From Marasmius tenuissimus (lineage: Eukaryota; Basidiomycota; Agaricomycetes; Agaricales; Marasmiaceae), in assembly GCA_029532415.1 (NCBI GenBank), contig JAQOTA010000015.1:806001-870000 (forward strand): a DNA stretch of 64,000 bases, given 5' to 3'. This document shows positions 47,298-61,429 of the stretch, piece after piece (within the stretch, counting starts at the first letter, position 1; every line of letters starts with the position of its first letter). The notes below the pieces were generated by a model. That model worked only from the letters and a program-made list of their open reading frames with translations, had not been told where the DNA came from and made no database searches. Both the position numbers and the translations under genes were made by a program.

Positions 47298-48059
47298 GGA
47301 TTATACGAGTGGAGGGTGTGCATCGAATGGGAGAAAGGAGAGGCGACACTCGAGGTGATATAGCTGTACCAGACCCCCACGATCCATCAGAACACGCGGC
47401 GTCCATGATCCATGATCTAACAGCAATGACTCCCCGCCGCACTACAACCCACAACTCGCAAGGTTCCGGTCAGCGCTTTTCCTTATCGATACGAACATGG
47501 CCTGTCAGTCTGATGCGCAGTGATTTCCAGGTGGAGCACTCACGATGATAAACACCCTCTTCCGCTTACTCTCACGTCCCTCGTAGCCCGTAAGTAGAGA
47601 TAAAGGCGAATGGGAAGGTGGTCGTATCTCACGCTCTGATTTTGAAGGTCGGGAAGGCGAGATCCGTCAACTCTCAGAACGGTTCGGTCGTGGTGAGTGT
47701 TGTGGAACAAGGTAGTCATCCTGCAGGGAACACCGGCCCGAAACCGAATCGGAGATTTCTCGAAAGTGCCCATGCTTTGGCTTGCGCTCGAACGTCGGAC
47801 CGCTCCTCTAATTTATTCGTTCGATGCCCCCCGCGGAGTGCTCTATCATAACTCAAGAAGTAGATGATTCAGAAATCAATCTTTGGGTGAGTTATCGAAG
47901 TCTATTCGTGGTAGAACCCACAAGTGACGAATCTTTGACATCCTTACCGTCTCTGACCAGCTTGTGCCTCAAAAGCCCTGGACTCGTAAAAGCCAGAAGA
48001 TACATATGATGTGAGATGGTTGGGGCACCCCGAGGGAGCCTGAAAAATGTGCACAAGGT

Positions 48060-48450
48060 CATATCAGATATACGAGGGTGTACATTGACAGTAGCCTCAT
48101 ATATACGCTACGGCGAAAGTATAGCCATTGGCGTCAGTCCGCAGACGCCCTTGACCACTTGCGAGGTGATTGATTATTGATATCCCGCGTACGAGACAAA
48201 GAGAGGAAGGGTAGATCTGATTATTCTGAGTGTCTTTTAGGTTTCAGTGGTTGTAAAAGACCGGAACGAGCAGCATTACCTGTGAACACAATCTCAGTCA
48301 ATATCCGTGTCAGCCTGCATCTCGGGGCCCGAATCACTCGAGGTTTTTGTGAGAAGTGACATGAAAATGGGGGACCAGATACTGGTTGATGGTTGGTTTC
48401 TAAATGTCGATGCTGGTCGCGGGTAAGCTGGAATGAGAGATTTGATTGCT
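48060..48450 (+). repeat. Segmental duplication block a, unit 1
   Basis: Partner at 58110-58510; shared stretches include GTCATATCAGA, GCGAAAGTAT and GTCAATATCCGTGTC. Confidence 0.75.
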
Positions 48451-50739
48451 TCATGAACACTGGAGTTTGGTAGATCGGATATAGGGATTTGAGTGAGAGC
48501 ATTTAGATTGAATCCATGATGAGTAGGGCGACATAGAAAGCGGGAAGGGGGTTCAGATAATGACCGAAAGGGCGAGCAGGCTGCAGAACCGAATCAGAAG
48601 ATTAGGAAGAATAGAGGCCGAGGCTGCAATGAACATTTTTCCTTGTACGACTAAACAGGATTGAGACGGAAGGAGGGTGCAAGGCGTTGGTCACAGACGT
48701 CCGGTCGAGTTCAGTGAGCCCAGAAGCAGAGCTAGTGGACGAGTAGATGCGTATGTCAGTCGAATAGCAATCAAAGGTAAGCGGACAGGTACCTAAATTG
48801 AGGGATGCGCTCGATTTCGCAGCTGCTGTGGTCGGAGTTGTTCGTCACCAACGATCCAACCTCTTTCTCTGCGTCTTCTAAACTCCTCATCTCAGTCTAC
48901 CTGCGCGTGTTCACCATAAAAGCCCCGTGTCCAAGTTCCTCTGAGTTGAATGGACTCGTCTTCTATCCCCATAACCACGGTGGGAAAATTTGACGTCTCG
49001 AGCTCGAGGTTGGAGTAGTTTTTGGGCGTTGAGCTTGAGGCAACATGCAAAGCTTGTGTTTGGGACCTTGAAGGAATTCTCGAGAAAGACAGTAGGAGCT
49101 TGCGATGTGAATAGAGATTGGAGATCGGGGGTTGGGACAGGATGAAAGTCGGGTGAGAGAACAGCCGGCGCCGCTCCAAAACTCCGCCCACAACCACGGT
49201 CCTGGCATGGTCACGAAGCTTTCTAAATCGCCTCAGAATGTTCTATTTCATCGCCACAAATACCGACGAGTTCTGGACTCGTTCTCTCAGGCAACCATAC
49301 GAGATCAACGTACGGTCTGCCAGCAAAATTCCAACTCGTTTGCCGTTCCCAACCAGTCCACGCCAGCTTAGCGCTCTCAACAACCACAGCAACCATAGGT
49401 TTCAAGGAGAATACAAATGACAGTTTTCGGATAGAGACTAGGTACGTTGTGGCACCCATTTTTATTGTTCCAAGTTCGATTCTGAACGTACGAAGACTTG
49501 TGCCGCGAGAGAACTATCATCGTCACTAGTTTCTCGTAGCTATTGAGACGAAAGAAGCCAAACAGATAACAACGGTATGGAGGGAGTGACGTGTATAGAA
49601 GACAGATTGGCGCAGTGATAAGTAGGAGTCAACAGAGTTCGTTAGAACCATATGCAGAAACCATGTAGTACCAGATAACACATGGATATGAGCAATCAGA
49701 GGATCTTTCCACAAAAGGGATTGAGCCACGAAGTACTGGGCACGAACTTATCCAAAGTTAGGGCTCAGAAATCACACTTCTCAAAGTACCTTTCGAAAGA
49801 ATCGCATTGTGCGAGGCGGGGCTGAATCATAGGTATGATTCCAGGAACTAGCAACCCTCGATCGCCTGAAACTTCCCGTTACCTGTTGTCAACGGAAAGG
49901 GTTGGTCAAGTCCGGAGGGAGGTCCTACCAAACGGTTTATATTGACCTTGGTGCGTCGAGTCGAGCCGTTTGCAGGTCGATGTTGAATGTTGGACTTGCC
50001 ATTGGGACATAACTTGATATTTGGAACGGCGGGCACGATAGTGGCGGTTGATCGAATCCTCGAAGGGGTTAACTCTGGGTTCTGTTTCTGCATTGAACGA
50101 AGTATTCGGGATATGAAGGATTGGAGGGAGCGGAGGTGAGCCGCACGGAGAGGTTGCGTTTTGAATCTTGATTGTGGTTTTTCAGGGGGGAAGAGGATGC
50201 GGGCTCTGTTCATTCGTGAGGCTAAGACGAATTGAGGTGGAAGGGAGGGGGGGCACTGGAGAAGCGTGATTGAGGTGTGTAGGATCGTAGCGGCCATCGG
50301 TATTAGCAAGCCCAGAAGTAGGGTTGATAGTCGATTGGAGGATGCACACGTAGGTTTGCATCTGGTTCTTCACGGCGGACGTAAACGTCATTTTTGCCTC
50401 CAGCTGGAGAAGTTGTTCATCATCGACCCAGCACCTCTCCGACTCACCAACGCCACAACTCGATCCACCTCCACCACACACTCGACTCCAATACCTTCCA
50501 GAGTGTCAACGCTGAGGTTGCTCCATTTTGAATTGAAGGTCTTCTGTATTGGTGCCGCCGCGGGAGTCCTGTTCTTCAGGCTCAAGGCCAGTAGTTTTTG
50601 AATTTTGAGGTCAAAGCATTGAGTAGAGGGAGAAACATCGAGTGAGACAAGGGCAAGTAATGGGGAGTCTTGCAGTGGAGGTCGGGTGAGTCAATTGTCC
50701 CGGGTCCCGGGGTTTCCGATTATGGCCGCCGGCGCCGGG

Positions 50740-51300
50740 GGGGCGTCAAAGTCTCTATCCGCGACCACCATGAACATCACCTTGATCCCCACTTCCACGC
50801 CTTCAATTCGCCCAGAATTTTATCCTTCAGGTGAATGGTTGGTTCGATGTTGGATCTAAATTAGGATTCTGACACGTTCGGCGCTTGCCTCTAGTCTACA
50901 CCTCAGCGCGAAAAACTCGAGGAGCTCAGTAATCGGCAGCGACAGCAAACACAGGACATAAATCGGACACAACCAATGTTGGTGGAAAGTAATAAATCAG
51001 GTACGTCGTGCCTATGTTTCTGCTCCTCATTCTGACCACAACAGGGACGATAAAATTCACCTTGGGGCCAGACCCGAAGACTGTCCTTTGGCGTCACTGT
51101 CGCCCTCGGTACCTCGAGGTCAAATTTGCCGGATGGCTCTATTCGACACCTCCATGAAACGCCTCGTATAACTCAACATCACCAACTCAAGTTTCGCTCT
51201 ACTATTCTTTGAGAAGGTTGAATAAGTTGTAAGCCAGAGGTGTGCACATTCAGAGGGTACGTGCTCGCTCCCCAACCTACACGCTATTCGATGGCAGTTC
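50740..51300 (+). repeat. Segmental duplication block b, unit 1
   Basis: Partner at 59215-59760; shared CGCGACCACCATGAACATCA and GTACGTGCTCGCTC-like sequences, contains the decayed MNIT.. start. Confidence 0.75.
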
Positions 51301-53039
51301 TCAGATGCTGGATTTTAGTCCCTTGGTTCTTGGCAATTGACAGAACCAAACCGGGCTGGCAGACGAGCAAACTACTGGACGTCCAAGTGTTTGCTGTATA
51401 TAACGAAGTCGCAACTCAGGATGCGGCTACTCAATGACGGGCGGACCAATCGCGAGCCAAACACCCAATTTTATAGGGCATCACCTGGATCAGTCGTGTC
51501 TCTTCCAAGACCCCATCGATTCTCTCTTTCACCTCAGTCCATCGATCCCTCAGATAACCCAAATCAACATGCTCTTTGCCCTGAAGGCTTCCGATCTTCT
51601 CGCATCGATTCGCGGCTCATCAAACTCGAATTTCAATGGTCTAAACCGAGCACATTCTATACTTTTACCATCATCGGCACTCCAGCTTTTCACATCTCGA
51701 GATGCGGTGCAGCTCTGTAGTAGACGCTGCAAAGGCGTTGCAACGAATCTTTGGTAAATCAGCTTCCCGCTTCGCAGCTCAGCATCCCTCCTAATCTTGC
51801 CTTCACCGACAGGCCTCCAAAATCAGCCGGAAATGAACCTTCGTAGATCCGCGTGCCTTCGTGATCACAGCTTGTTGGTCGCAAGCGTCATGGAGGGGAA
51901 TTGCGGGGCTCTGGGGTATAGACGTTGTAAAGACCATGTAGGCACGGAGGGCCGAGACGTTCAATGTCAGGCCAATGGTCAGACCGGTTATGGGTTGGTG
52001 GATTGGTCCGGGCGTCACTGTGACGACCTTTGAATTCTAGGTGCGTCCAGTATGGTCACTGTCCTTTCCTGGTTCTCATACTACTTCACCATCTAAGGCT
52101 AGGAAAATCCGAGTAACAACATCTTTCTGGGACCACCCGAGGCCTTCGTTATAACTGGCGTTGACATATCGAGCTTGCTTGCTGGTCACGGTTGGAGGGA
52201 GGGCTAGTGGATAGTATTGGGCCATGAACAACGTTGTACGTTCACTTCGTTTCAATACGCCGTCGGATTGCTCTCTAATAGTCTTTGATCAGACGGCCAC
52301 GACCCTTGTCGTCGTCGAAGCAACATTGCCTCGTCCATGAACAGTCCGAGAGCAAACGAAGGGCTTGAAGATTGAGAAAATGATTTGGTTGATCGTCGTA
52401 GCCTTCGAAACGGGTCCCGAACGAAACCAACACTGCCGTTCAGGTGCCCAAGGACTCCGGTCCCAGAAGGTACATATCCAACTCACTGTACATGTCCATC
52501 AAATTAGTGCTTACCGTGCTCACCTTCCAGATATGTATATTGGCGTCCGAGGTCTCGTTGATCTGGGTCCCCTCTCATGATCTCTCAAGATACGCCGATT
52601 AATCCCATCCTGAGGAACCAACATTATCGATTCACCTTGCGCCTCATTCAGTCAGAGGGCGAATTTACGGCCCCGCAGCTGCCGGCAAGGTTAATACGAG
52701 GAGCTGGGAGGGTCAATTTGAGATTGGAAGCATTGGTGATAGGGAGGCTTGTGAGTGGGTGCAGCACTGTGCGAGGAATGCGAATGCTGAAGGCGCCGTA
52801 TCTCGTCTTGAAGCTGGATGATGGGGGGAGATGGCTCGTACGACGGTTGTGAGGCATGAGTTGTTGCCCTTCGAAAACAAATGGTCTAGGTGCCTACGAG
52901 ACGATGAGAAGGATGCACACCGTACGTATTCCGCCTGTCTTTCTTCGTATACCATCAATCGGGCTAATTCCTGTCCACTAGACTGTAACCTTTCCAGCAC
53001 ATTGCCCAGCTGGGGACTTCGCCATTCGCTTTCTCCAAA

Positions 53040-54440
53040 AGGCTTCGCCGTCCTGGTGCCCGAGAAAAATACGCTCGACTAGACATATTCCGTGTCAATC
53101 GTCCTGGCGAATCCATAGCATCGTCTGGGTTTGGATATGACGTTGAAGTTGCAAGACCGGACAATTTTCTCGTTCTTCTCGCGAATGCGGTTACTTTACA
53201 CGATGTAAGGGATCAGGTTATAGGCGACCCCTCGGGATATGCAAACGCTAGAGGGTATGTTACATCCAAACAATATCTTCATCTCGAACGTCAAGTGAAT
53301 CTTCTGCCGAATAGGTTCGAGGATTCCTCGCCCCTCAGACTCCATGTTCCTAGCCGTGGAGACACATCGACTGTGTTCTCGAGAGTTGTGGTCGTACCTG
53401 GTAACTCGCTCGCCGGAGAGAAAGCACGGGTTTCGTCTGGAGGATGTGATTTCGTGACAGTGTAAATGGTGTGTTCATCTTCGAGATTTCACGACGGGAA
53501 TGTTCACGCTTGCTGATGTGTCTCCAGAAGATCGATGTCAAGCCTCTCCACAACACCTCCTTCAAGATTCCGGTGTCCGTCATTGCCAGGCTCTTGCCAT
53601 CGGGTACTCGAGCCGCTGAGCACCTGAACGAACGAATGACAGTACCGACGGACTGTCATCAAGGGGTTCAGTGCATATATCCTCGGAATCCATACGGCCA
53701 TTTCTAGGAGAGACCTTGGGTTTTGGGCTTATGCGAGTAGGGTTTCGGACTGGAGTTTGAGGAGGGTTAGCTAGAGGTCTGGTCGAGTTGTGGTGTCGGG
53801 AAGGAGGTACGGTTTCCTTCAGATGATTTCTTGGATGCCCGAGTTTTGCTAATACACAAGGTTTCAGATCCAGGTGTTCTGACTTTCGGAGCTTCGAAGG
53901 CACGGCTTTCGCCTCTATGTCTGTGGTAGTGTACTCCGTGCAGGGGGGGCGAAATACTGTAGAATGAAGATGTATTACATGGGATCCCGTGTATATAGAC
54001 AGACAATAAGAGGCAGGATGGATTTTCGATATAAAATTACCGGAAATTGTTTCGTAAGATTACATGAGTAGTGCGCCTTCGACTGTTGCGAGGCAACTGA
54101 TACAATGTCCAGGTCGATGAGAAGGAAATTAGATGGCCATGAATATAAGTACGAGTTGCATAATTCACAGAGGTATGTATTGAATGACATTACCTTTAGC
54201 GCGAGCCAGTCGTGGCATATCGAGTTGAATCTCTACGCCGGCGTCCAAAATGCTTGAATTTCATAATGAGAACAAGGATACGGGACCTGAAGCTGGTAGA
54301 TTGTCGAGCTCTCAGGGGCATCGCAGGATCTGATAGGTGAGTAGGAGGCACCGCAGAGTCAGGTGTCAGCGGCGAGGGTAGATTTTCAAGTGGAGAATCT
54401 GACAGCAGAGAATCAGGCAACACCGTCAAGTACGAGAATA
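53040..54440 (+). repeat. Segmental duplication block c, unit 1 (includes flanking module copy 3)
   Basis: Partner at 61430-62640. The part from 53640 on is nearly the same in both, e.g. ATGGGATCCCGTGTATATAG and ATATAAAATTACCGGAAATT at matching spacing. Confidence 0.85.
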
Positions 54441-56271
54441 TCAACAAAAAGAACCTGGTTGAAGCTGCTCAAATCGGCTAGAGTCATTCACAGGCTGGTA
54501 GAGGTTTCCATCAAATCCAATGTGTCGAGCAAAATCAGTGGTGGTGGGGTTGAAGCCTTGGGAGAGTTGATATTGGTGGATGAGCTTGTAATGATTATTT
54601 TGCCAAGATTTCGGGCGATAGCCAATTGAAAAGTAGAGCTGGTTGCGGAGGCTGAAATCCTTGCCGACATTGTATGGGAGGTTGAAATTGTCACAAACAT
54701 TATATGGGAGGGGAAATTGGCCATCTTTATCAAAAGACCAGAAGTGGACAGAAGAGGTGTAGTCTGAGTTTGGGAGGTCTAGAGGAGGTGGTCGGACAAA
54801 AAGGTAGATTGGTTGTTGAGATCGTTGTTTGCGTTGGGCTTTAGAGCCTGTGAGGGTGCCTCTCAGGAGAGCTTGAGGGTAGACAATTTCTGAAAGATGT
54901 TAGCAGGTGGAAGGAGAGTGAAAACAATGACGCACCGTAAACACTCAAATCATTCTCCAATGAGATTCCTTGGGCACGAAAAATACCCCATGCTTGCGAC
55001 ATCCACGCCTGGCCACCATACAAATTCAACGACAAGACAAATTGACCTCCACCATTGAGCGTGAATCTACTTGGGGTGTCAGATAGAGAAGTGGATGATT
55101 CTTTTGAACCCACCTTGTCAAGCCATTTCCCAATAATTTCCGATCTGAAAGACAACCGTACCTGCTCTGCCAGTCATTGTTTGCAATGGCGATAGGTGTG
55201 TTTGTCAACTTTGAAGTCACAGTGGGTTGAGCGAACCATTCAACAGGTGCACTAGAGTTACCTGCACCAGACACACCCGAGACGAAGGCCACATCAACTT
55301 CCTTTGACTTGCGACTCGTCAAAAAGCGCAACAAATTGTCTTCCTGGACGAGTTCTACAGTCAAAGGCAGGTCCTTAATCCTCCTGCTCATGTCCCATGT
55401 ATGGACATCGGGTTCTGGGCCTGGTGGACCTCGACAAATCATTCCCTTTCCCGCATCCAACCACAGCTCATTGTGAGGCGGCCTGCAACCTAACTGCCAC
55501 TGTAACCAGTTTATTAAATCAATTCTGAATATTACACGTTGGCTACTTACACTCAAGCTATGAAGATACATCCGACCCAGCAACCCTATTTTTCCCGTCA
55601 AGCTTGCAATTGGGGTTAAATCTATAGCAAACATCAGCTAGACTACATCAGTATGCACCCAAACACGTACCATCATACATTATGAGTGAGGGGATTGCAG
55701 ACTTGTTGTAGCCATAGATTTGTGGCACATTTGATGTTCTGTGATAACATGAGGATTGACAATGATAAAAGGGATGAAACGCACAGTATTCTTGATAACC
55801 TCCGAAAGTCTTCTTCAAACGCCTGGCAAAAGAGTGTAAACTTCGATTACTGACAATCATTTCTGGACCACAACCCACCTTTTGTGCGTCTGGTCCGCTA
55901 TACTGCACCACGGTAAACATTGTATCCTGTTCCCCTCGCACTCTCGCTGTACAGATCGTCCTGTCAGCCCGAGCTTGTCCCTCTTCCGACCACTTTCGAT
56001 CTCCATTGTCCCATCGCCGCGGGTATCTGTAGCATCCTTTGTCCCTCAGCCTGTTTATTCCACCGCGCTTCACCTTGTAGAACTGGGACCGCATCAGATC
56101 TGTCCGTTCGAAACGACATTCTCTGCCCACCTCGTCGAACTCAGTGACTTCCTTCTCCTTCTTCACATGAATGATTGTTGTTGTGTTATTGACTTGATCC
56201 CCCTGGATCTGGACAAAGTTGCCGCCGTTGATGCGAAAGTTTTGTGCGTTTTGAAAAAAACTGGAGGACAT
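54441..56271 (-). CDS. Repeated ~480-aa family protein, copy D
   Basis: Start ATG at 56271 (MSSSFFQNAQNFRINGGNF), stop at 54441-54443. The eight-exon layout of copy C can be followed; exons read through YPRRWDNGD, ADRTICTARVRGEQD, YGYNKSAIPSL, LTPIASLTGKIGLLG, ELWLDAGKGMICRGPPGP, FTLNGGGQFVLSL, WMSQAWGIFRAQGISL, YLFVRPPPLDLPN, HFWSFDKDGQFPLP, GFNPTTTDFARHIGF to a final RFEQLQPGSFC, without stops. A 30-bp in-frame tandem duplication (54651-54680 and 54681-54710) adds ten residues (LPYNVCDNFN then LPYNVGKDFS) that the other copies lack. Otherwise as copy C. Confidence 0.88.
54651..54710. repeat. 30-bp tandem duplication inside copy D
   Basis: Two adjacent 30-base units, similar but not identical, in frame; absent from copies A, B, C and E. 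Confidence 0.85.
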
Positions 56272-58109
56272 CGAGGATGGAGGGGCATACGTCGAGTGAT
56301 TGAGAGGAAGGAGAGAAGGAGAGGCGGCACTCGAGGCAGTACTTATAGCTTGGCAGGCTCCCATCAGAACATGCGGGATCCCTGTACAGTATAGTCTTGA
56401 AACAATCCTCTATAACCCGGTTCAGGTATTCCCTTACTATAGAGTCTTGTACGGTTGTCAGGGTTTCGAAGAGGTGCGGTTTGGATGTTGAAAATTTGAC
56501 ATCAGCAGGGGCGGCAGACCGGTAAGCCACATGAACTTGTCGCGTCAATATCGATTCCAATCGCGTTCCTTTCTTCGTGTCAGTGACCCACCTCTCGCTG
56601 CGTACCACCAACAAATCCGAACCCGGATGGGAGAATTCTCGGATTCAGCGCCCATACACCGCTGCACGGGTGCGACAAGAATTTGATGAGAACAGGGATG
56701 TTAAGAATTCGGTAACAAATTGTCGGGGAAAATGAATCTCCGACACTTGGCTCATGTGGTGACTCCCGGCTCCTCAACGAGTGGGTCTCAGATTGATGCC
56801 AAATTTTTATCAACATATGTTGACACCATGACAACCTGGTTCAGCTTGGTACCTTGGACCATTCCTTCCCTCGCTTCATTATTCGCTCGTATCCTTCCAA
56901 TAGCCCAGTAAAAACATGATGAAATGAGGCGCTAATGCTTTGGCTTGCGCTGGGACCACGATCCACGGTCAACTTCGGCAACCCGTCTTCCTCCTCTATT
57001 TCCTCTCGCTCTCAAGTGTCGTCTAAAATGGAGGCACCTTGTCCTCGTACTCAGGCCCATATTAACACTCCATCTACAAGAACCGGGATGCATTCTGAAT
57101 CTCTTTTGGAGTCTGGAGTCTCACCACGACCGCTGTTCCATTTTATTCATTCGATAACCCGCAGAGCGCTCGATTATATCCCAAGAAATAGGCTAACCTG
57201 GACTCCATCTTATGGGTGAACGATCCTAGTCGGTTTGGGATAGAATTCGCAAGTAATGAAATTCTGACGCCTAAAGTGCCGTCTAGCAGTTTCGTGCCTC
57301 GAAAATCTTCAAATCAAGCAGCACGGGAGAGCCAAGAGAAAGAAAATTGATGCGTTGCTCGATGTGGTGATATGAGGGCTCTGGGCATCAGAACAGGTGT
57401 TATAGAAGGCACACCGTACCGCACCCAATCTCTCTCTTCGATCCTGACGCACGACCTTTCAATCAGGCCATATGCAACTCTTCTCGCCGTCTTTTATCAG
57501 CTGCCAACGTGAATATTCTTCACGTCTTCGGTACTCTCACGTCGTGAGCTGCAACTGAAGCCCGGTCCCCCTTCATCTCGGAAGAATTCTCAAGGCTCTT
57601 GATCCCGACGTAGCCTGACACAATCGAACTAATGAACCATCCGAAAGACGTTTCATTCACGGTCCTAGCGTTGTCTCTTTCGAGAACCAGAGCCACAGCT
57701 ACCATCTCTTAGGACATGTTTCCTGCCCCCGTTCTAAGCATCTACAGGAAATCCCCAAATAACCTAGAGGAAGTGGTCCCTCATTCGCCTCGACCGCCCT
57801 TCATTTATCATTATAAGACACTTCCTAAACGCAGTGCTATTCGCCGTACACGTTGTTGAACAATCCTTGTGGTTGTCGACCTCGCCGCTGCTCGGAGGTA
57901 GCTTCTCCCTGGGTTTGAGGCCATACGGATGGTTAGGGATACGATCACGGCTATCGTTCTGGCGCGTTCAAGATTTATGAACCTTAGGGCGAATGGTTAT
58001 GTGAGCTATCCTCTTTTCACACTGGCATACGGATTGTCGGCTCATGTTCGGTACTTTGAAGGCGTGTTGGTATTCCCGTCAGAGACTGTGGTCTGTAGAT
58101 GGACTGAAG

Positions 58110-58510
58110 GTCATATCAGACAGACGAAGGTGTAACTAAGCTTAGAGTGTACGTAGACAGATTATAGAGGAAGTATGTTTATATATGCGACAGCGAAAGT
58201 ATTACAGTGGTGTCAGTCTGCACCCTCGACCACTGTAGGGCGTTCAACAGGCTGCGTCCGAGTCTACGAGAGGGAGAGTGATCCTAAATGTCTTTGAACT
58301 ACGTTGGCTACACAAGACCGGAACAGGCAGTTTTTACCAGCAAATGCGACGTTAGTCAATATCCGTGTCGAGAGTCTGTCTTGCAGCGTCTGAAACACTC
58401 GATGCTTTCAAGGTGAGTGACATAAAAACGGAGGACCAGATGTTGGTTAGTGGTCGATTCCCAGAGGTGGATGCTGGTCTTGTGTGAGCTGGAACGGGAG
58501 ATTCGATTGG
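58110..58510 (+). repeat. Segmental duplication block a, unit 2
   Basis: Partner of 48060-48450. Confidence 0.75.
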
Positions 58511-59214
58511 TTGGGTTGAGGGTGGACTTGAGTCGGGTGGAGAATCTGACAACCAAAAAACGGGACAGATCAGACGGCGTCAAGTACAAAAAGACAAAGG
58601 AAGCGGTCCTAGTTGAAACCGCTCGAATCGATCCGAATTTATCACGGGCTGGTAAATATGGTCGTCAGACGAACGTGGTCGAGACGTGGAGATTTATAGC
58701 AGCCAGAGTCAGTAAGCCCTAGAGCAAGGCTAGTAATCGACCGGAGGATGCATACGCTGGGTTGCATTGGGGTTTCCTAGCTGTTGTGGTTGAACTTGAA
58801 GCGTCGTAATCGTCGTTTTGGCGTCCAGTTCGAGAAGTTGTTTGTCTTCGATGATGAGGATCCAACCCCGCACCTCTCTCCGTGTCACGAGCCCCCACAT
58901 CTTGAACCACCTCAACCACCCACACTAGACCCTAGAAACCTTCCAATGTCAACGTTGAGGTCGCTCCGTTGTAATTCGTGATTTAAAGGTCTTCTGTACC
59001 CATGACACCGGCGACCACGGAAAACCTGACATCTCGAGCTCGAGCGCAAGGTTAGTAGTTCTTGGACTCTTGAGTTTGAAACAATGAGGAGGGTTCAATT
59101 TGGAGGGAGAAACATCGATTGAGACGAGGAGTCAGGACCATGGTTTCGGAAGTCGGGCGAGTCGATTTGTCCCGGGGTTTCCGGTTATGAGTGCCAAGAC
59201 CAGGTAGGCGCCAA

Positions 59215-59760
59215 AACTCTGCCCGCGACCACCATGAACATCACCTCAATTCCCTCTTCCACTCCTTTCAAATCACCCAGAACTCTACCCTTGAGGTAAG
59301 TGTTTGGTTTGATTTTTGACCTTCGAGCAGATTTCGACGCGTTTGCCGTTTATCTCTAGTCTACTGCCCAGCACAAATGAACCCGAAGAGCTCAGCAATC
59401 GGCAGCTATAGCACAGGACACAAGTAGGACACAAACGATGCTGGGTGAAGGAATATTAGGTATGTCACGGTATTTTGGTCCTCTTTCTGTATCTTGACAG
59501 GAAGATCGTACACGGCAGCGATACAACTCTCTTTGGGGTCAAACTCGAAGACCGCCCCCTTCATCTCATATCACCGTCGGCATTGTCACTGTCTCCATTG
59601 TTCCCTCGAGATAGAACGTATCGAATGGCTCCGCTTGGCGTCCTTATATCTCGCCTCGTAGAACCCAACCTCACCGACCCACGGTGCGCCTAACTGGCCT
59701 TGGAGAAGATTGTATGGGTTGTGAGCTAGAGATGTGCACGTTAAACAGGTATGTGCTCGC
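59215..59760 (+). repeat. Segmental duplication block b, unit 2
   Basis: Partner of 50740-51300; here the decayed start reads MNITSIPSSTPF with a GTAAGTG donor after it. Confidence 0.75.
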
Positions 59761-61429
59761 TCTAACTACCCGCCACTCCGTCTAGGTACTCAAAGGCCTG
59801 ATTATAGCTCCCTGAGCCTCGGGAAAATGGCATCAACGAACCGCATTCAACGAGATAAGGAGATCGATGAGCTATCCGTCGTAGACAACGAGAACGCGAC
59901 CCAGAATGAAGATATTGGATACACAGGCGACGACAGCAGACAAGATCTGGGGTCGAGCGCATGAATCTGGATGGCATCGGCTGGGCCAATCGCGTCTTTT
60001 TCATGACCACCGCATCCACCATCGATCTCAAAAAAAAATATAAGTCGATATGTCCTTAGGCTCAAAAGTTTGCTGCCTATCATTGCATCAAGTTGCAGCT
60101 CACAAAACCCGGATTCCGACAGCCGACGGTTTACAGCGAACACCTCCACCATCATCGGCGTACATCAGCTCTTCACATTCGAAGATGCACGGAAGTTCAA
60201 TGGTAGGCGTTGTGGTGAGTCAACATCGTGCTTTGCAGCTTGGCATATCTCTGAAGTATTCCCTTTTAGCAAACCTCCAGGAACTAAACCCAGATGTACA
60301 GCTCCCAGCCTTCCTCAACGCCTCAAACTTGCGAGCCTTGAATATCGCAGCTCGTCAGTTATGGCCTTCTGGGGCACAGTCGTGGTAACGACTGTGTAGA
60401 CACGGGGGACCGAGACGTTCATTGTCGGATCATGGAGCGGTGGATTGGTTAAGGCGCCATTGTAACGAGCTTTGGATGTCAGGTGCGTTCGTATGTGTTC
60501 ACTTTCGCTTCAATGGTTCTCATTGCTTCGCCATCCACAGGTCACGAGAAGCTAAGGATATCTTTTCTGGGATGATCCAGGCTCTTAATACTACCGGCAT
60601 TGGTATATTGAGCTTGCTGGTCACAGTCAAAGGGAGGGGTGGATAGTATCGAACCATGACTGAGGTACGTCTCCTTCGGTTGATTTTGTAAACTTATTTC
60701 CTAATGGTATGCCATCAGACACCCGCCACTATCGTTATCATTGAGGCGAGAACGCCTTCCCGTGTATGACAGTCGAACGACATCCTTGGCATTCAAGATT
60801 GTCTCAATCCGCCTCAAACGCTGCGAAGGTCAGCCAAATTGTACCCCAGACTGGCCAGTTCGAGACGGTAAGTTTCTGGCCTGCTGTTATTCCAAACCCA
60901 GAGCTCACGTACTCGCCTGCTAGACACCAAGCTTTGCCAACACCGCCCGAACTCCCGATAACTTGGGTTCCCCCTTCCGACGAGGAGAAATACGCCCAGG
61001 TCGTTGCATTTGCTCTCGGGAATGCAAAGCCACCTGCCCACCCGCCTGACCTCGGTCGGAGTACCGCTGCAGGCGAGGTCGTTACGAGGAGCTGGTCGGG
61101 GAGGATGGAAATCAGATTGGGAGGGAATTGGTAACAGGGAGGGCTGTGAGTGGGCGCAGAGCTGGGCGAGGGATGCGGGTGTCGAGAGCGTCGTATCTCT
61201 ACCTGTAGTTGGATGATGGGGGCAACTCGCACGACGGTTGTAGGGTGTGTTTCGCTGGCCTCTGGAAACAAACTATCTGAGTTCCTACGAGAAGCTGAGT
61301 AGCAAGCACACCGTACGTATTCCGTTCGTCTTTCGGCATGTCCTATCCACCAGGCTTATTCCCGCCCTCTGGACCGTAACCTTTCCAGCACACCGCTTAG
61401 TCGGAAACCTTGCCGATCTTTTACCCCAA

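Larger units (their letters stand above)
47298..54440. other. Degenerate tandem unit between copies C and D
   Basis: Seven kilobases without an intact gene. Much of it can be paired with the next unit (56272-62805): 48060-48450 with 58110-58510, 50740-51300 with 59215-59760, 52030-52240 with 60480-60650, and 53040-54440 with 61430-62640. Paired pieces keep short open stretches, e.g. a plus-strand start MNITLIPTSTPS near 50770 followed by a GTGAATG donor (MNITSIPSSTPF and GTAAGTG in the other unit) and RPDNFLVLLANAVTLHDV near 53160, so decayed genes of unknown kind lie here. Confidence 0.55.

Noticed and set aside
60804..61271. 155-codon minus-strand open frame
   Set aside because: The sister unit does not conserve the frame, there is no domain, and the composition looks like chance in a GC-richer patch.
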